NCBI RefSeq assembly: GCF_009725165.1
Contig: NZ_WNZW01000022.1
Coordinates: forward strand, 1 to 36,585
Length of the DNA: 36,585 nucleotides
From: Paenibacillus woosongensis
GTDB taxonomy: Bacteria; Bacillota; Bacilli; Paenibacillales; Paenibacillaceae
Reading direction: 5' to 3'
Position numbers and translations under genes: made by a program. Positions 26,001-32,934 of the stretch are shown here, in pieces. Below the pieces are notes generated by a model, which saw nothing but the letters and a program-made list of their open reading frames with translations, made no database searches and was not told where the DNA came from. The stretch's first letter is position 1. Each line of letters begins with the position of its first letter.

Positions 26001-26779
26001 TCCCGCTGGCCGGACGACAGGGCGATCCGATCAGAGTACCGCTTCAGAGACAAACCCAGCAGCGCAGGAATGCTGGCCGCCTCTGGCAGCTCCTTTGCTG
26101 TGTCATTCAGCCGGGCATAAACCTCAACGTCTTCCTCCGTCAACAAAGGTATCCTGCCGATCACAACGCGTTCGTCCGCCAGCACAGCATCCACGATTTG
26201 TTGAAATAGCGCGCCGTACCTCCGAATCGTCGTTTCCTTAAATAAATTGCCCGGATAAGCAATATGAATCAGCGGTTGACCTTGTTCAACCCTCACATCC
26301 CAGTGAAGCAAACCTGGTCTGCTGCTTTCATTCCTGCCATAAACCGCCTCCAGCTCGGGAATGGGGCCAATAATGCCCTCAATTTCCTCTAACGGCATAC
26401 TGGCCGCCTCAGCCTGTACAAGCCTGTCCGCAATTTGCTTATACAGATCGCAAAATTGGCTGTGGTTCTCGAGTACTATCCTTACTGGCAGCAGATGACC
26501 CCGGCTGCTTCCCACGCCGAAGATCAACTCCTGCTCACCGGTCATTCTATGCAGGAATACGCAATAGCAGGCGATCATCCATGCCCGCAGCTCATCCGTG
26601 CCCCTTAGCACAGCATCCAGCTGTTTCATATTTAAATCCAGTGCATAAGTCGTTTCGCGCAGCTCTCTGATCTGTCCGTGTTTAGGAAAGTCGGTGTACA
26701 TATCCAAACCGGACAACGGGGGCTTCAGTTCATCCAGCCAATACTGTCTGCTCTGTTGCGTTACCAGTATGGTATTCAT
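23033..26779 (-). CDS. Single-module NRPS: half-condensation, adenylation, carrier, thioester reductase
   Basis: 1248 residues. Residues ~11-215 match only the C-terminal lobe of a condensation domain (starting at the YWLDELK segment); the HHxxxDG catalytic motif is absent. Adenylation domain ~230-750: A3 YTSGTTGRPKG (397-407), A4 FDASVYDIF (from 442), A5 NAYGPTEAT (541-549), A7 YRSGDL (633-638), A10 Lys742 in PTGKIDRK. Carrier domain ~765-840 with phosphopantetheine Ser800 (GGHS). Reductase domain ~879-1248: NAD(P) motif GATGYLG (884-890), Ser/Thr in HYIST (1010-1014), Tyr1046 and Lys1050 in YTNSK. It should activate one acid, tether it and release it reductively as an aldehyde or alcohol. 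Hand-read specificity residues are DAYIVGAVVK, which I cannot assign to a substrate. Start ATG with GAAGGAG 8 nt upstream, 79 bp after the mcp gene. No phosphopantetheinyl transferase is nearby. Confidence 0.92.
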   Translation of the reverse strand: MNTILVTQQSRQYWLDELKPPLSGLDMYTDFPKHGQIRELRETTYALDLNMKQLDAVLRGTDELRAWMIACYCVFLHRMTGEQELIFGVGSSRGHLLPVRIVLENHSQFCDLYKQIADRLVQAEAASMPLEEIEGIIGPIPELEAVYGRNESSRPGLLHWDVRVEQGQPLIHIAYPGNLFKETTIRRYGALFQQIVDAVLADERVVIGRIPLLTEEDVEVYARLNDTAKELPEAASIPALLGLSLKRYSDRIALSSGQREISYAELDIESDRVAQMLLSSGLVPGDFVAIFMERSLEAVISMLGVMKAGGAYVPLDPEHPDDRNAYIIQDTHSAIVLTKKQYASKVASLLEEQERRHDRGQSQSAYQVFCLDGNLGDYPAKPARVAVGADDVAYVIYTSGTTGRPKGVLIPHIGVINLAAATVEQLGLHERDVILQYSTFSFDASVYDIFSALHAGARLHLLSGDERYSVEAFTAAIGYTGATRFGILPTVFFNQLSTYLNEEEADKYKSIRSLVIGGEALAGTAVRLFQKKLKHRPLIVNAYGPTEATVVTTVNPIEDVVPDDVSTIGIGRPIANYEILIVDEHNQLCPQNVAGELLISSVGLARGYLNQQDKTDEAFILDPVHPESGKRYYRSGDLVRLQNDVIEYMGRKDLQVKIRGYRIEVGEIEDHLAKFEGIRDVAVIAKDGTDGSKMLVAFYTSRDGGGLSRNELQSFLKSKLPAYMVPSHFVPIDAMPVSPTGKIDRKQLALFEYDMQDEQETDYIPPVNELQLEISAAWEKVLGRTRIGIHEDFFEAGGHSLKILEALVLLKPKYPGLRIGDFFANPTIAMLAERVASLAVEQGAGISVGVEGSELVDLAEHPLQFGRKGIAEASYSQQHILLTGATGYLGSRLLQELLERSEAMIYCLVRPVSGSEPYERLLQVMTAYFGGKSASKMEGRVIAVAGDLQQDNLGLSDREYALLREQIDSVVHCGAEVRHFGEPEYFRRVNVDSTGRLLSLGKGKDNFRFHYISTIGIPEDLAMSGLWDAFTQSETYDYSLSIDNVYTNSKLEAEKLAVSACEEDGVPVTVYRVGNLSCDSRSGIFQTNMDSNAFYRMLKAMLLLGKAPRVSWQVDITPIDYAGEAIATLLLLNRTAGRMFHICNPVQISYEDMIDQFRDYGYYISLLDWPEYEAWLLDSSQPKDQKGTELAMAQLEGDGAKNSVYRFSCPQTLEYIRAAGISCAAPDRFLFKKLIDHAVTVGYFNPPK

Positions 26780-26858
26780 CGTATCTACTCCTTCAAGCGA
26801 TCTCTCTATTTAACAACCAGTGAGCCTGGCACGTATGCCTGGAACATCTACGCCGTGT

Positions 26859-28622
26859 TCATAATTTCAAACCGGCGACGAGCTCCTCCAGCTTATCGGA
26901 AATCTGATTCAGTTGTTCAGCGGCATTGACAATTTTATTGGAGGAGTTCCGCTGCTCCATCGCCCCCGTTTTGATCTCCTCGGACACGGCAGCATTACGC
27001 TCAGCCAGTTCAGCAAGCTGCTTGATGGCCGCCGTAATTTGTTCCGTCTCCGCCACCATTTCCTCGGTAGCCGCGGATACCTCCTGAATTTGACTGGTTA
27101 CCGCATCGGTAGCCGACAGTATTGAGCCGAACAGCTCTCCCGTTTCTTGGACAATGCCGATGCCGACCGCAACATTATGCTCACCCTCATTGATTGCCTG
27201 GACGGCCTGAAGGGTCTCTTGCTGAATATGCCGGACAAGCTCAGCAATCTGTTCCGCAGATTTCGCCGACTCCTCGGCCAGCTTCTTGACTTGGTTAGCA
27301 ACCACGGCAAAGCCGCGGCCTTCTTCCCCTGCCCGGGCAGCCTCAATGCTGGCATTGAGGGATAGGAGCTGCGTCTGCGTGGCAATCTGCGTCATGACCT
27401 GGACAATTTCCTCAATTTCGCCTGAGCGCTTATGCAGCTGCTCAATGGAATCGACCGAATATTTGACCGATTTATGTATGGAGCCCATTTGCGTCATGAC
27501 CTTCTCTACTTTATCGCCGCCTTGCTCGGATTGCTCCTTCATCTGCATCGCCGCTTCCGATACGGCGGAGGTATTCCCGGCAATCACATTCGCTCCAGAA
27601 GCGATATCCTCCAGAGAAGTAGCGCTCTCCGTAATCGATTTGCTTTGGAGGGATACCTTCTCGGAGATTTCCTCGATATTATTCGTAATCGTGAGTGAAC
27701 TCTCATGATTATCTTCCACGGTAGAGAACAGCACCTTGGATTGCTCTGCGGATTGAATCGACACATCCTTAATTGTCGCTACCAGACGGTTGATGTTGCT
27801 TACCGTGGAATTGAATTTAGCGTTGATCTGGCCAAGCTCGTCCTGACTCGTCTTCAGCTGGACGCTGAAGTCCCCTTGGCTCAGCTTGTCCAGCGCGGCC
27901 ATCAAATCCTTCACCGGGGCAAAGGTTCTTCTCATCAGGATATATTGCAGAGTAAGGATAACCAGCAGGGTTGCTCCAAGAGCAATCGATGCGTATTTAA
28001 GCAAACTCTGTTGTCCTTGCATAATCAAGCTTGCATCGATGTCCATCCCCATGTAAGCAATGACATTTCCTTGCCCGTCCTGGAACGGGTACAGCACAGT
28101 CAGCCATGTTCCATAATCGTCTTTATACGGCTTCGTATAAGTGATTGTCTTCGTTTGCATCATCTCGCGGACGCCCTGCACATGAAAATCCGGCTGTTCC
28201 AGCAAATCCCCCAAATGAAGGCCTTCCTCCGCAAACATATCGAGGATGAAACTAGGGAAAGCAATCATTAGTGTCTTATTGCCATCCACCAGTTCGGAAC
28301 CGAAAATATATCCTTGAGCGACATTCGGATGTGTGGCCGACAGTTCATCGAACAGGAGCGTCAGCTTCTCTTGAACAGGCGATTTGGGATCTGTATTGCC
28401 CATAGCTTCGGCCGCCTCGTCGGCGGTTACCTTTTTGCTCCAGGCTTCCATAATTTTAAGGGAATCGTTTCTTAGCTGGTCCGTCAGAACCCCGCCTTGA
28501 ATGTAGAAGCTGGAGGCGATTAATATGACTCCTGTCAATATGATCGATAGACTCGTCAGCAGCATGTTCTTGGAAACAATGCTCAATTGGGTTAACTTTC
28601 TTAAAAAACTTGGCAGCTTCAT
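26859..28622 (-). CDS. Methyl-accepting chemotaxis protein (Cache-type sensor)
   Basis: 587-residue chemoreceptor. TM1 is about residues 19-40. The extracellular sensor (41-208) has the look of a Cache domain (TYTKPYKDDYGTWLTVLYPFQDGQGNVIAYMGMDID). TM2 is about 209-229, HAMP about 230-282, and then a long coiled-coil signalling domain. The hairpin tip is LSLNASIEAARAGEEGRGFAVVANQVKKLAEES (about 420-452), the site of contact with CheA/CheW. It should report an external small molecule to the flagellar motor. ATG start with AGGAGAAGGAG about 7 nt upstream. The leader carries a c-di-GMP riboswitch and a terminator. No terminator separates it from the NRPS gene, so the two are probably co-transcribed. 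Confidence 0.93.
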   Translation of the reverse strand: MKLPSFLRKLTQLSIVSKNMLLTSLSIILTGVILIASSFYIQGGVLTDQLRNDSLKIMEAWSKKVTADEAAEAMGNTDPKSPVQEKLTLLFDELSATHPNVAQGYIFGSELVDGNKTLMIAFPSFILDMFAEEGLHLGDLLEQPDFHVQGVREMMQTKTITYTKPYKDDYGTWLTVLYPFQDGQGNVIAYMGMDIDASLIMQGQQSLLKYASIALGATLLVILTLQYILMRRTFAPVKDLMAALDKLSQGDFSVQLKTSQDELGQINAKFNSTVSNINRLVATIKDVSIQSAEQSKVLFSTVEDNHESSLTITNNIEEISEKVSLQSKSITESATSLEDIASGANVIAGNTSAVSEAAMQMKEQSEQGGDKVEKVMTQMGSIHKSVKYSVDSIEQLHKRSGEIEEIVQVMTQIATQTQLLSLNASIEAARAGEEGRGFAVVANQVKKLAEESAKSAEQIAELVRHIQQETLQAVQAINEGEHNVAVGIGIVQETGELFGSILSATDAVTSQIQEVSAATEEMVAETEQITAAIKQLAELAERNAAVSEEIKTGAMEQRNSSNKIVNAAEQLNQISDKLEELVAGLKL

Positions 28623-28686
28623 GGCAATTCTCCTTCTCCTTCTCTCTGAATAGATCGATTAGATGTCTTATTTCCTTCTTTAAAGC

Positions 28687-28726
28687 AAAAAAAGTGAACT
28701 ACAGCGTAGAAGCAACCATAGTTCAC
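28687..28726 (-). terminator. Riboswitch-associated intrinsic terminator
   Basis: On the minus strand GTGAACTA (28719-28726) pairs with TAGTTCAC (28694-28701), an 8-bp stem with a 17-nt loop, followed by seven T (28687-28693). It lies in the mcp leader, between the c-di-GMP aptamer and the mcp ATG, where it can act as the expression platform. Confidence 0.85.
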
Positions 28727-28809
28727 TCATTTATCGCAGACACCTGCATGAAAAGCTGCCCTCACTGACAAGGAAGCATAGAGCTCCTGCAGAGGGCCAT
28801 TTCTGGCTT

Positions 28810-28905
28810 TTCTTATTGCAGCTGGCTGACATTTCTCCGATTGGAGAGTAAGTCCCTATAGCTTTGCGTCACTACCTTTCGATAGCTTTGCCGAAAAAAT
28901 AAGAA
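28810..28905 (-). promoter_or_regulatory. Cyclic-di-GMP-I riboswitch aptamer (GEMM-I)
   Basis: The minus strand carries GGCAAAG, the CTATC-GAAA-GGTAG stem with its GNRA loop, then the hallmark GACGCAAAGCTATAGGG, a second stem (CTCC/GGAG) and GTCAGCCAGC. The ends close with TTCTTATT / AATAAGAA as P1. This matches the c-di-GMP class I aptamer that binds one c-di-GMP between its two parallel stems. It lies about 190 nt upstream of an mcp gene, a classic target of this class (motility, chemotaxis, surface behaviour). Whether the ligand turns expression on or off cannot be read with confidence by eye. Confidence 0.88.
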
Positions 28906-28940
28906 TATGAGATTAAGTTCTTTAGATGGAATATACCTAA

Positions 28941-28970
28941 TAATAAGGTCGATATTACTATATAGTTCAA
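28941..28970 (-). promoter_or_regulatory. Candidate promoter of the riboswitch-mcp-NRPS unit
   Basis: On the minus strand TTGAAC (28965-28970), 18 bp, TTATTA (28941-28946), placed about 35 nt before the aptamer. A second AT-rich option (TTGTAA-18-TATTTT) lies some 40 bp further upstream. No clear sigma-D pattern (TAAA-N15-GCCGATAA) was found. Confidence 0.35.
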
Positions 28971-29089
28971 AACTTTTCCATCGAAAATAGCATTTTTTAC
29001 GTATTTTTTACAAAACTAGTTCTTTAGACCCCTCTCTTTTCTCACAAAAAGTTCATATTCATACCATTCTCTGAAATGCATTCTCCTTT

Positions 29090-31591
29090 TCAGCTTACTG
29101 TCCGAGGCCGCTCTAACCGGCTAATGCCTGGAATATGCAGTGTTGACCACTGCGGGCGTAAATGCTCTATTTGGGCTACAACGACGGTCATGTCGTCATG
29201 AATGACATTTTTCTGGTAGCGAATGACGGACTCGAGCAAATGATCCGCCATTTCCTGCGGGTCCTCTGTCTTTATCTCCAAAATAAGCCGCTTCATCCAT
29301 AGTTCCTTGTTAACCGCGTGACCCGGGGCGTCATAAATGCCGTCCGTCATCATAATAAGCGTATCTCCGGGATGAAGCTGGACCGTTACCAGGTCGATGT
29401 CGATCTCTTGAATGATGCCGATGGGTAAATTGCTTGCCGATACGGGAATTACCTCATTGCCCCGTTTGATAAAGCTAGGCGAAGAGCCGATCTTCATAAA
29501 TGTCGTCTTGGCCGTATATTCATCGATCAGCGCCATATCCACTGTGGCATATACTTCGTCCGGAGAACGCAGCATAAGTATCGAATTCACGGATTTAATG
29601 GCAATGGTCTCATCCATGCCGGATTGCAGAAGCTGCTCCAAAATATTTAGAGCCGTGCTGCTCTCCTGCCTCGCCCTTTCCCCATTGCCCATGCCGTCGC
29701 TGATGGCCACCGCAAAGGTGCCATTGCCCAGCTCCATGGCGCTGAAGCTGTCCCCGGACAGCAGGTCACCGCCTTTAGCCGTTCCTGCTACGCCGGTGAC
29801 GATTTCATATGTTTTCGCCGACCCGAAGGTTACCGTCGCCAGTCCCTCCTTGGCCCTGTATTCCGTTTCTCCAGTCACTGCAATATGCTCGCCCAATATA
29901 TCAGATAACAGCGGGGCGATAATCTTGCGGCACTCGTCAAATCCACGGGTATAGGCATGCACGATTTCGATCTCCACATTCCCCTGGTCGAGATTAATGA
30001 TATCGATGCTATAAATGGACAGCCCGAGCTTCTCCAAAGCCTCACGGATCTGCTCCTCCTGCCGGTACATCGCCTGTCCCTCCCGCTTAATCTCTTTGGC
30101 CAAGTCCTCCATCACTTGGGAGACGCCCGATAATTGCTCTGCTACGAGCTGCCGGCTGTCGTATATTTGCCGTTTCCACTGCATATCATGTTGATACAGA
30201 TCGTATTCCCGCTTCATGAGTTCCAGTACTCGCTCCGTTTTGGAGCATAGTTTACTCCAGTTCGCCGGCAAATCCCTTTTGCTTAAGTCCGGCTTCTCCT
30301 CCACGGCAGTCATCATTTCCGTCATGAACTTGTAAGTTTGATAGAATTTCCCGTCCCAGCAGGCATTTTTGCGAAAACAAGAGGCACAGGCTCCCTCGGT
30401 AACGGCGTTCATGAAATGGTCGAACTCCTCGTTCCGCTTCGCCATGTCGCCCGAACCGGCTGCTTGTCCAAAGCTGCGGGACAGCTGCTTGAACACTTTC
30501 GAGAACTGCGTAACCCGTTCCGCTGTTATATCCCGTACCCGTTTGGCGTACTCATGCTGTGTTTTGGTATGATCCTGGGTGCCCGGCACATACCTCGCGA
30601 TCATCTTGAAGACGCTGCCCGGCGTCAACAGAAACAGCAGCACGGCCGCGCAGCTCTCCCACGTCGAAGCGATAATATCCTTGGAACCAGTCAAGTACAC
30701 AGACAGTATGGAGGAGCCTAGCAGCATGCCAAAGCCGACTGCCCACTTGCGCCCCTCCCGCAGCATGCCCGCCAGCATGCCGGAAAAAGCCAGCAGACTC
30801 ATTTGGTATAGCGCCGACATATTGGCCAGGCTTAGTATGAGCCCCGTGACGACCCCAACGGATGCTCCTAGCGAAGCTCCGCCTACCATTGCGAACAGCA
30901 GGATTAAATATCTGGATAGAATATGCTCTGCCGATAATCCGTAAATCTCCCATCCGACGAGTCCGGTCATGACCGAGGCCAGCATAATGACGAGACATAA
31001 TATTTCTTCGTTGCGCAGCTGATAGCTTCTTTTACGGAAAGTGAACAGGGGAATCGCCTGCATAAATACCAGTGTCAGAACAAAGCTTAATACCGCATCC
31101 ATAACGGTCATCGTTAAGGCATACCAGGTTAGCGATGGACCAATTACGGCACCGAACAACCCTACGATAAAGGTTGAAGTGAACACCATCAAAGGCGCAT
31201 AAGTCAGCTCCGCCCGCTCGAAGGCTTCCATCCCCCGAAAAACCAAGTAAAAAATCAGCAGCTCCGCAGCGATACTTATAACATGATCACCAGACCCGAA
31301 CAGGGCTCCCGTAAGGATGGAAGAAGCAATGAGTATCGCGGCATCCCGGCGCAGGAATATCATTACAGCGAAAAAAGCGGCCGCAAACGGAGACAATTCG
31401 TCCAAAATCGCCGCCCTGCCGAGCAAAAAACCCATCGTCAGCATCAGCAGCAGCCAACGGTTTGCCGCAAAAAACTCGCTCGCTCTATTCAGTCCGGGAA
31501 TTTGTCTCCATTCCCTCCACCAAGGTTCCTTCACCTGCTCTTTCATCCTTCTCGTTCCCGGGAAAGCGATGACATTCCATTTTCCTCTCAT
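29090..31591 (-). CDS. spoIIE: Stage II sporulation protein E (SpoIIE phosphatase)
   Basis: Membrane-bound PP2C phosphatase that dephosphorylates SpoIIAA to release sigma-F in the forespore and helps place the polar septum. The 833-residue length fits the family (~830). About ten membrane segments fill residues ~45-330. A central regulatory region with an oligomerisation segment follows (~330-590). The C-terminal PP2C domain carries GDLLSGDSFSAMELGNGTFAVAISDGMGNGERA and, near its end, VIHDDMTVVVA with the metal-binding aspartates. ATG with AGGGTGG 7 nt upstream. Its promoter has the Spo0A-dependent layout. It is followed by the riboswitch region, not by yabS as in Bacillus. Confidence 0.97.
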   Translation of the reverse strand: MRGKWNVIAFPGTRRMKEQVKEPWWREWRQIPGLNRASEFFAANRWLLLMLTMGFLLGRAAILDELSPFAAAFFAVMIFLRRDAAILIASSILTGALFGSGDHVISIAAELLIFYLVFRGMEAFERAELTYAPLMVFTSTFIVGLFGAVIGPSLTWYALTMTVMDAVLSFVLTLVFMQAIPLFTFRKRSYQLRNEEILCLVIMLASVMTGLVGWEIYGLSAEHILSRYLILLFAMVGGASLGASVGVVTGLILSLANMSALYQMSLLAFSGMLAGMLREGRKWAVGFGMLLGSSILSVYLTGSKDIIASTWESCAAVLLFLLTPGSVFKMIARYVPGTQDHTKTQHEYAKRVRDITAERVTQFSKVFKQLSRSFGQAAGSGDMAKRNEEFDHFMNAVTEGACASCFRKNACWDGKFYQTYKFMTEMMTAVEEKPDLSKRDLPANWSKLCSKTERVLELMKREYDLYQHDMQWKRQIYDSRQLVAEQLSGVSQVMEDLAKEIKREGQAMYRQEEQIREALEKLGLSIYSIDIINLDQGNVEIEIVHAYTRGFDECRKIIAPLLSDILGEHIAVTGETEYRAKEGLATVTFGSAKTYEIVTGVAGTAKGGDLLSGDSFSAMELGNGTFAVAISDGMGNGERARQESSTALNILEQLLQSGMDETIAIKSVNSILMLRSPDEVYATVDMALIDEYTAKTTFMKIGSSPSFIKRGNEVIPVSASNLPIGIIQEIDIDLVTVQLHPGDTLIMMTDGIYDAPGHAVNKELWMKRLILEIKTEDPQEMADHLLESVIRYQKNVIHDDMTVVVAQIEHLRPQWSTLHIPGISRLERPRTVS

Positions 31592-31628
31592 CCTGGCACC
31601 ACCCTTTCTAAGTTTTTAGGTATGTCCC

Positions 31629-31693
31629 ATTATAGGGAGCCGTCCTCGGAAAGTTTGTCACATATCGGAGCGGATCAAAAGAAATTTCCGACA
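31629..31693 (-). promoter_or_regulatory. spoIIE promoter with 21-bp spacing and 0A-like box
   Basis: On the minus strand GTGACA (31656-31661), 21 bp, TATAAT (31629-31634). Spacers of 21-22 bp are the hallmark of Bacillus spoIIE and spoIIG promoters, which need phosphorylated Spo0A. A TGTCGGA (31687-31693), one base from the 0A box TGTCGAA, lies 25 bp upstream of the -35. Confidence 0.7.
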
Positions 31694-31866
31694 AATTGAG
31701 AGGGATTTATAAAGCAGCGCGAATGTAGGCCCCTCCTAAACTTGCGGCTCTACAGGGGTTCTTATGTTCGCACTTGAGAAGCAAAACGGAGAGCCTATCA
31801 TCTAGCGATTCCTCATGAGATAACTGGAAAAGGGTAGTAACCTGTCGGTAAAAAAATGAAGACGAC

Positions 31867-31904
31867 AAAAAAACTGCTCTTGCCCGCGAGGGAAAAGAAC
31901 AGTT
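31867..31904 (-). terminator. Second terminator downstream of the S1 gene
   Basis: On the minus strand AACTGTTCTT (31895-31904) pairs with AAGAGCAGTT (31872-31881), 10 bp with one G-T pair, followed by seven T. It is 3 bp away from the first terminator's T tract. The remaining 31700-31866 holds no recognisable gene or tRNA. Confidence 0.8.
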
Positions 31905-31907
31905 TAA

Positions 31908-31942
31908 AAATAAAAACCGCAGGCTATCCTTCCGCCTGCGGT
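31908..31942 (-). terminator. First terminator downstream of the S1 gene
   Basis: On the minus strand ACCGCAGG (31935-31942) pairs with CCTGCGGT (31916-31923), a perfect 8-bp stem followed by TTTTATTTTT. It begins 24 bp past the S1 gene stop. Confidence 0.9.
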
Positions 31943-31966
31943 ATACATCATTCATTTTCAAGAAAA

Positions 31967-32446
31967 CTACATACGCTTGGCTCCGCGGCCTCCGCGTTTG
32001 CCCTCGGTGTTCTTCTTTAACGAAGAAATGCGCTCTTCACTATCTTTGAGGAAGCGGGACATTTTATCTTCAAAAGAAGTTTTGCCGGCTGGGGGCTTGA
32101 ATGAACGCCCTCCCCGTTCACGGTTAAATCCGCCGCCGGGACGATCTCCCTCTCTTCCGCCAGGACGATCCGGACGCGGTGCGCGAGGTGGTCTTTCTGC
32201 CTCTACCGGTTTGTCCACGGCCTGTTTAATAGAAAGGCCAATCTTACCGTCCTTGTCGACGTTAATAACCTTGACAGTTACAGCGTCGCCTATCTTCAGG
32301 TGATCGTTAACATCCTTGACGTAATTGTCGGCGATTTCTGAGATGTGAACGAGACCCGTGACACCTCCTGACAGATCCACAAATGCTCCGAAATGCGTGA
32401 TGCCTGTCACTTTTCCTTCTAACTTGGTGCCCACTTCAATTGCCAT
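31967..32446 (-). CDS. yabR: S1-domain RNA-binding protein (YabR-like)
   Basis: 159 residues. The N-terminal S1 (OB-fold) domain spans about 1-75 (VGTKLEGKVTGITHFGAFVDLSGGVTGLVHISEIAD...VKVINVDKDGKIGLSIKQ), the type that binds single-stranded RNA. The rest is basic and rich in Arg/Gly/Pro (RPPRAPRPDRPGGREGDRPGGG...GKRGGRGAKRM), likely disordered, with one helical stretch (TSFEDKMSRFLKDSEERISSLKK). Similar to Bacillus YabR; also called a general stress protein 13-like S1 protein. Start ATG with GGAGG 13 nt upstream, a long spacing. It has its own sigma-A promoter and two terminators. Confidence 0.93.
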   Translation of the reverse strand: MAIEVGTKLEGKVTGITHFGAFVDLSGGVTGLVHISEIADNYVKDVNDHLKIGDAVTVKVINVDKDGKIGLSIKQAVDKPVEAERPPRAPRPDRPGGREGDRPGGGFNRERGGRSFKPPAGKTSFEDKMSRFLKDSEERISSLKKNTEGKRGGRGAKRM

Positions 32447-32511
32447 AAAATAAAATGATCCTCCCTTAAAAATATACAGCCAGGCCTCGAAATCATGACT
32501 GTGGTGATTTG

Positions 32512-32540
32512 ATTATACCGAATGACGGAAACAAGGTCAA
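32512..32540 (-). promoter_or_regulatory. yabR promoter (sigma-A)
   Basis: On the minus strand TTGACC (32535-32540), 17 bp, TATAAT (32512-32517). It lies between divIC and the S1 gene. Confidence 0.82.
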
Positions 32541-32561
32541 CAGACGTATGTCCTGCAAAAA

Positions 32562-32921
32562 CTAGTCATTTTCCGGTGACGATTCGGAGACCCGAACCGG
32601 GATTTCACCGGGTTTATAAAGCCCGTATTTCTTCATAGCGATTTGTCCAATATATTCGGGGTCTTGGAGACGACTGATTTCGTACTTCAATTGCTCCAAG
32701 CTCTGCGTGGCGGCGTTCATCGAAGCTTGGCGTTCCTCCAGCTGCTGGGATTTGGCATTGATTTCACCCGACTGGGAAAAAAATGTATACACTGCCCAGC
32801 CCAGAAAAATAATCATAAACCCCATCCAAATCCGGAGTCGCCGTCGTGCCCCAGCCATTTGATGGGCAGCCTGACCCTTGGACTGATTCTTGGAATTTGT
32901 GGACATAGCTGTTCTGCGCAT
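32562..32921 (-). CDS. divIC: Septum formation initiator DivIC (FtsB family)
   Basis: Single-pass membrane protein of the divisome that works with FtsL and DivIB. 119 residues: a short basic cytoplasmic N-terminus, a membrane span at about residues 31-48 (IWMGFMIIFLGWAVYTFF), and an extracellular coiled coil (EINAKSQQLEERQASMNAATQSLEQLKYEISRLQD). The family ending DPEYIGQIAMKKYGLYKPGEI follows. Start ATG 32921 with AAGGAGG 6 nt upstream; an ATG five codons later lacks a ribosome site. Last gene of yabP-yabQ-divIC, 13 bp after yabQ. Confidence 0.93.
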   Translation of the reverse strand: MRRTAMSTNSKNQSKGQAAHQMAGARRRLRIWMGFMIIFLGWAVYTFFSQSGEINAKSQQLEERQASMNAATQSLEQLKYEISRLQDPEYIGQIAMKKYGLYKPGEIPVRVSESSPEND

Positions 32922-32934
32922 AGGGCACCTCCTT

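Noticed and set aside
26780..26858. Terminator between mcp and the NRPS gene
   Set aside because: Only a small GGCA/TGCC hairpin without a T run is present, so co-transcription is more likely.
31700..31866. tRNA genes between the S1 gene and spoIIE, expected from Bacillus subtilis
   Set aside because: Neither strand shows a T-loop GTTCRA consensus with an acceptor stem.
31707..31961. 84-codon minus-strand frame between the S1 gene and spoIIE
   Set aside because: It runs through both terminators, has a low-quality composition and no ribosome site at its start.
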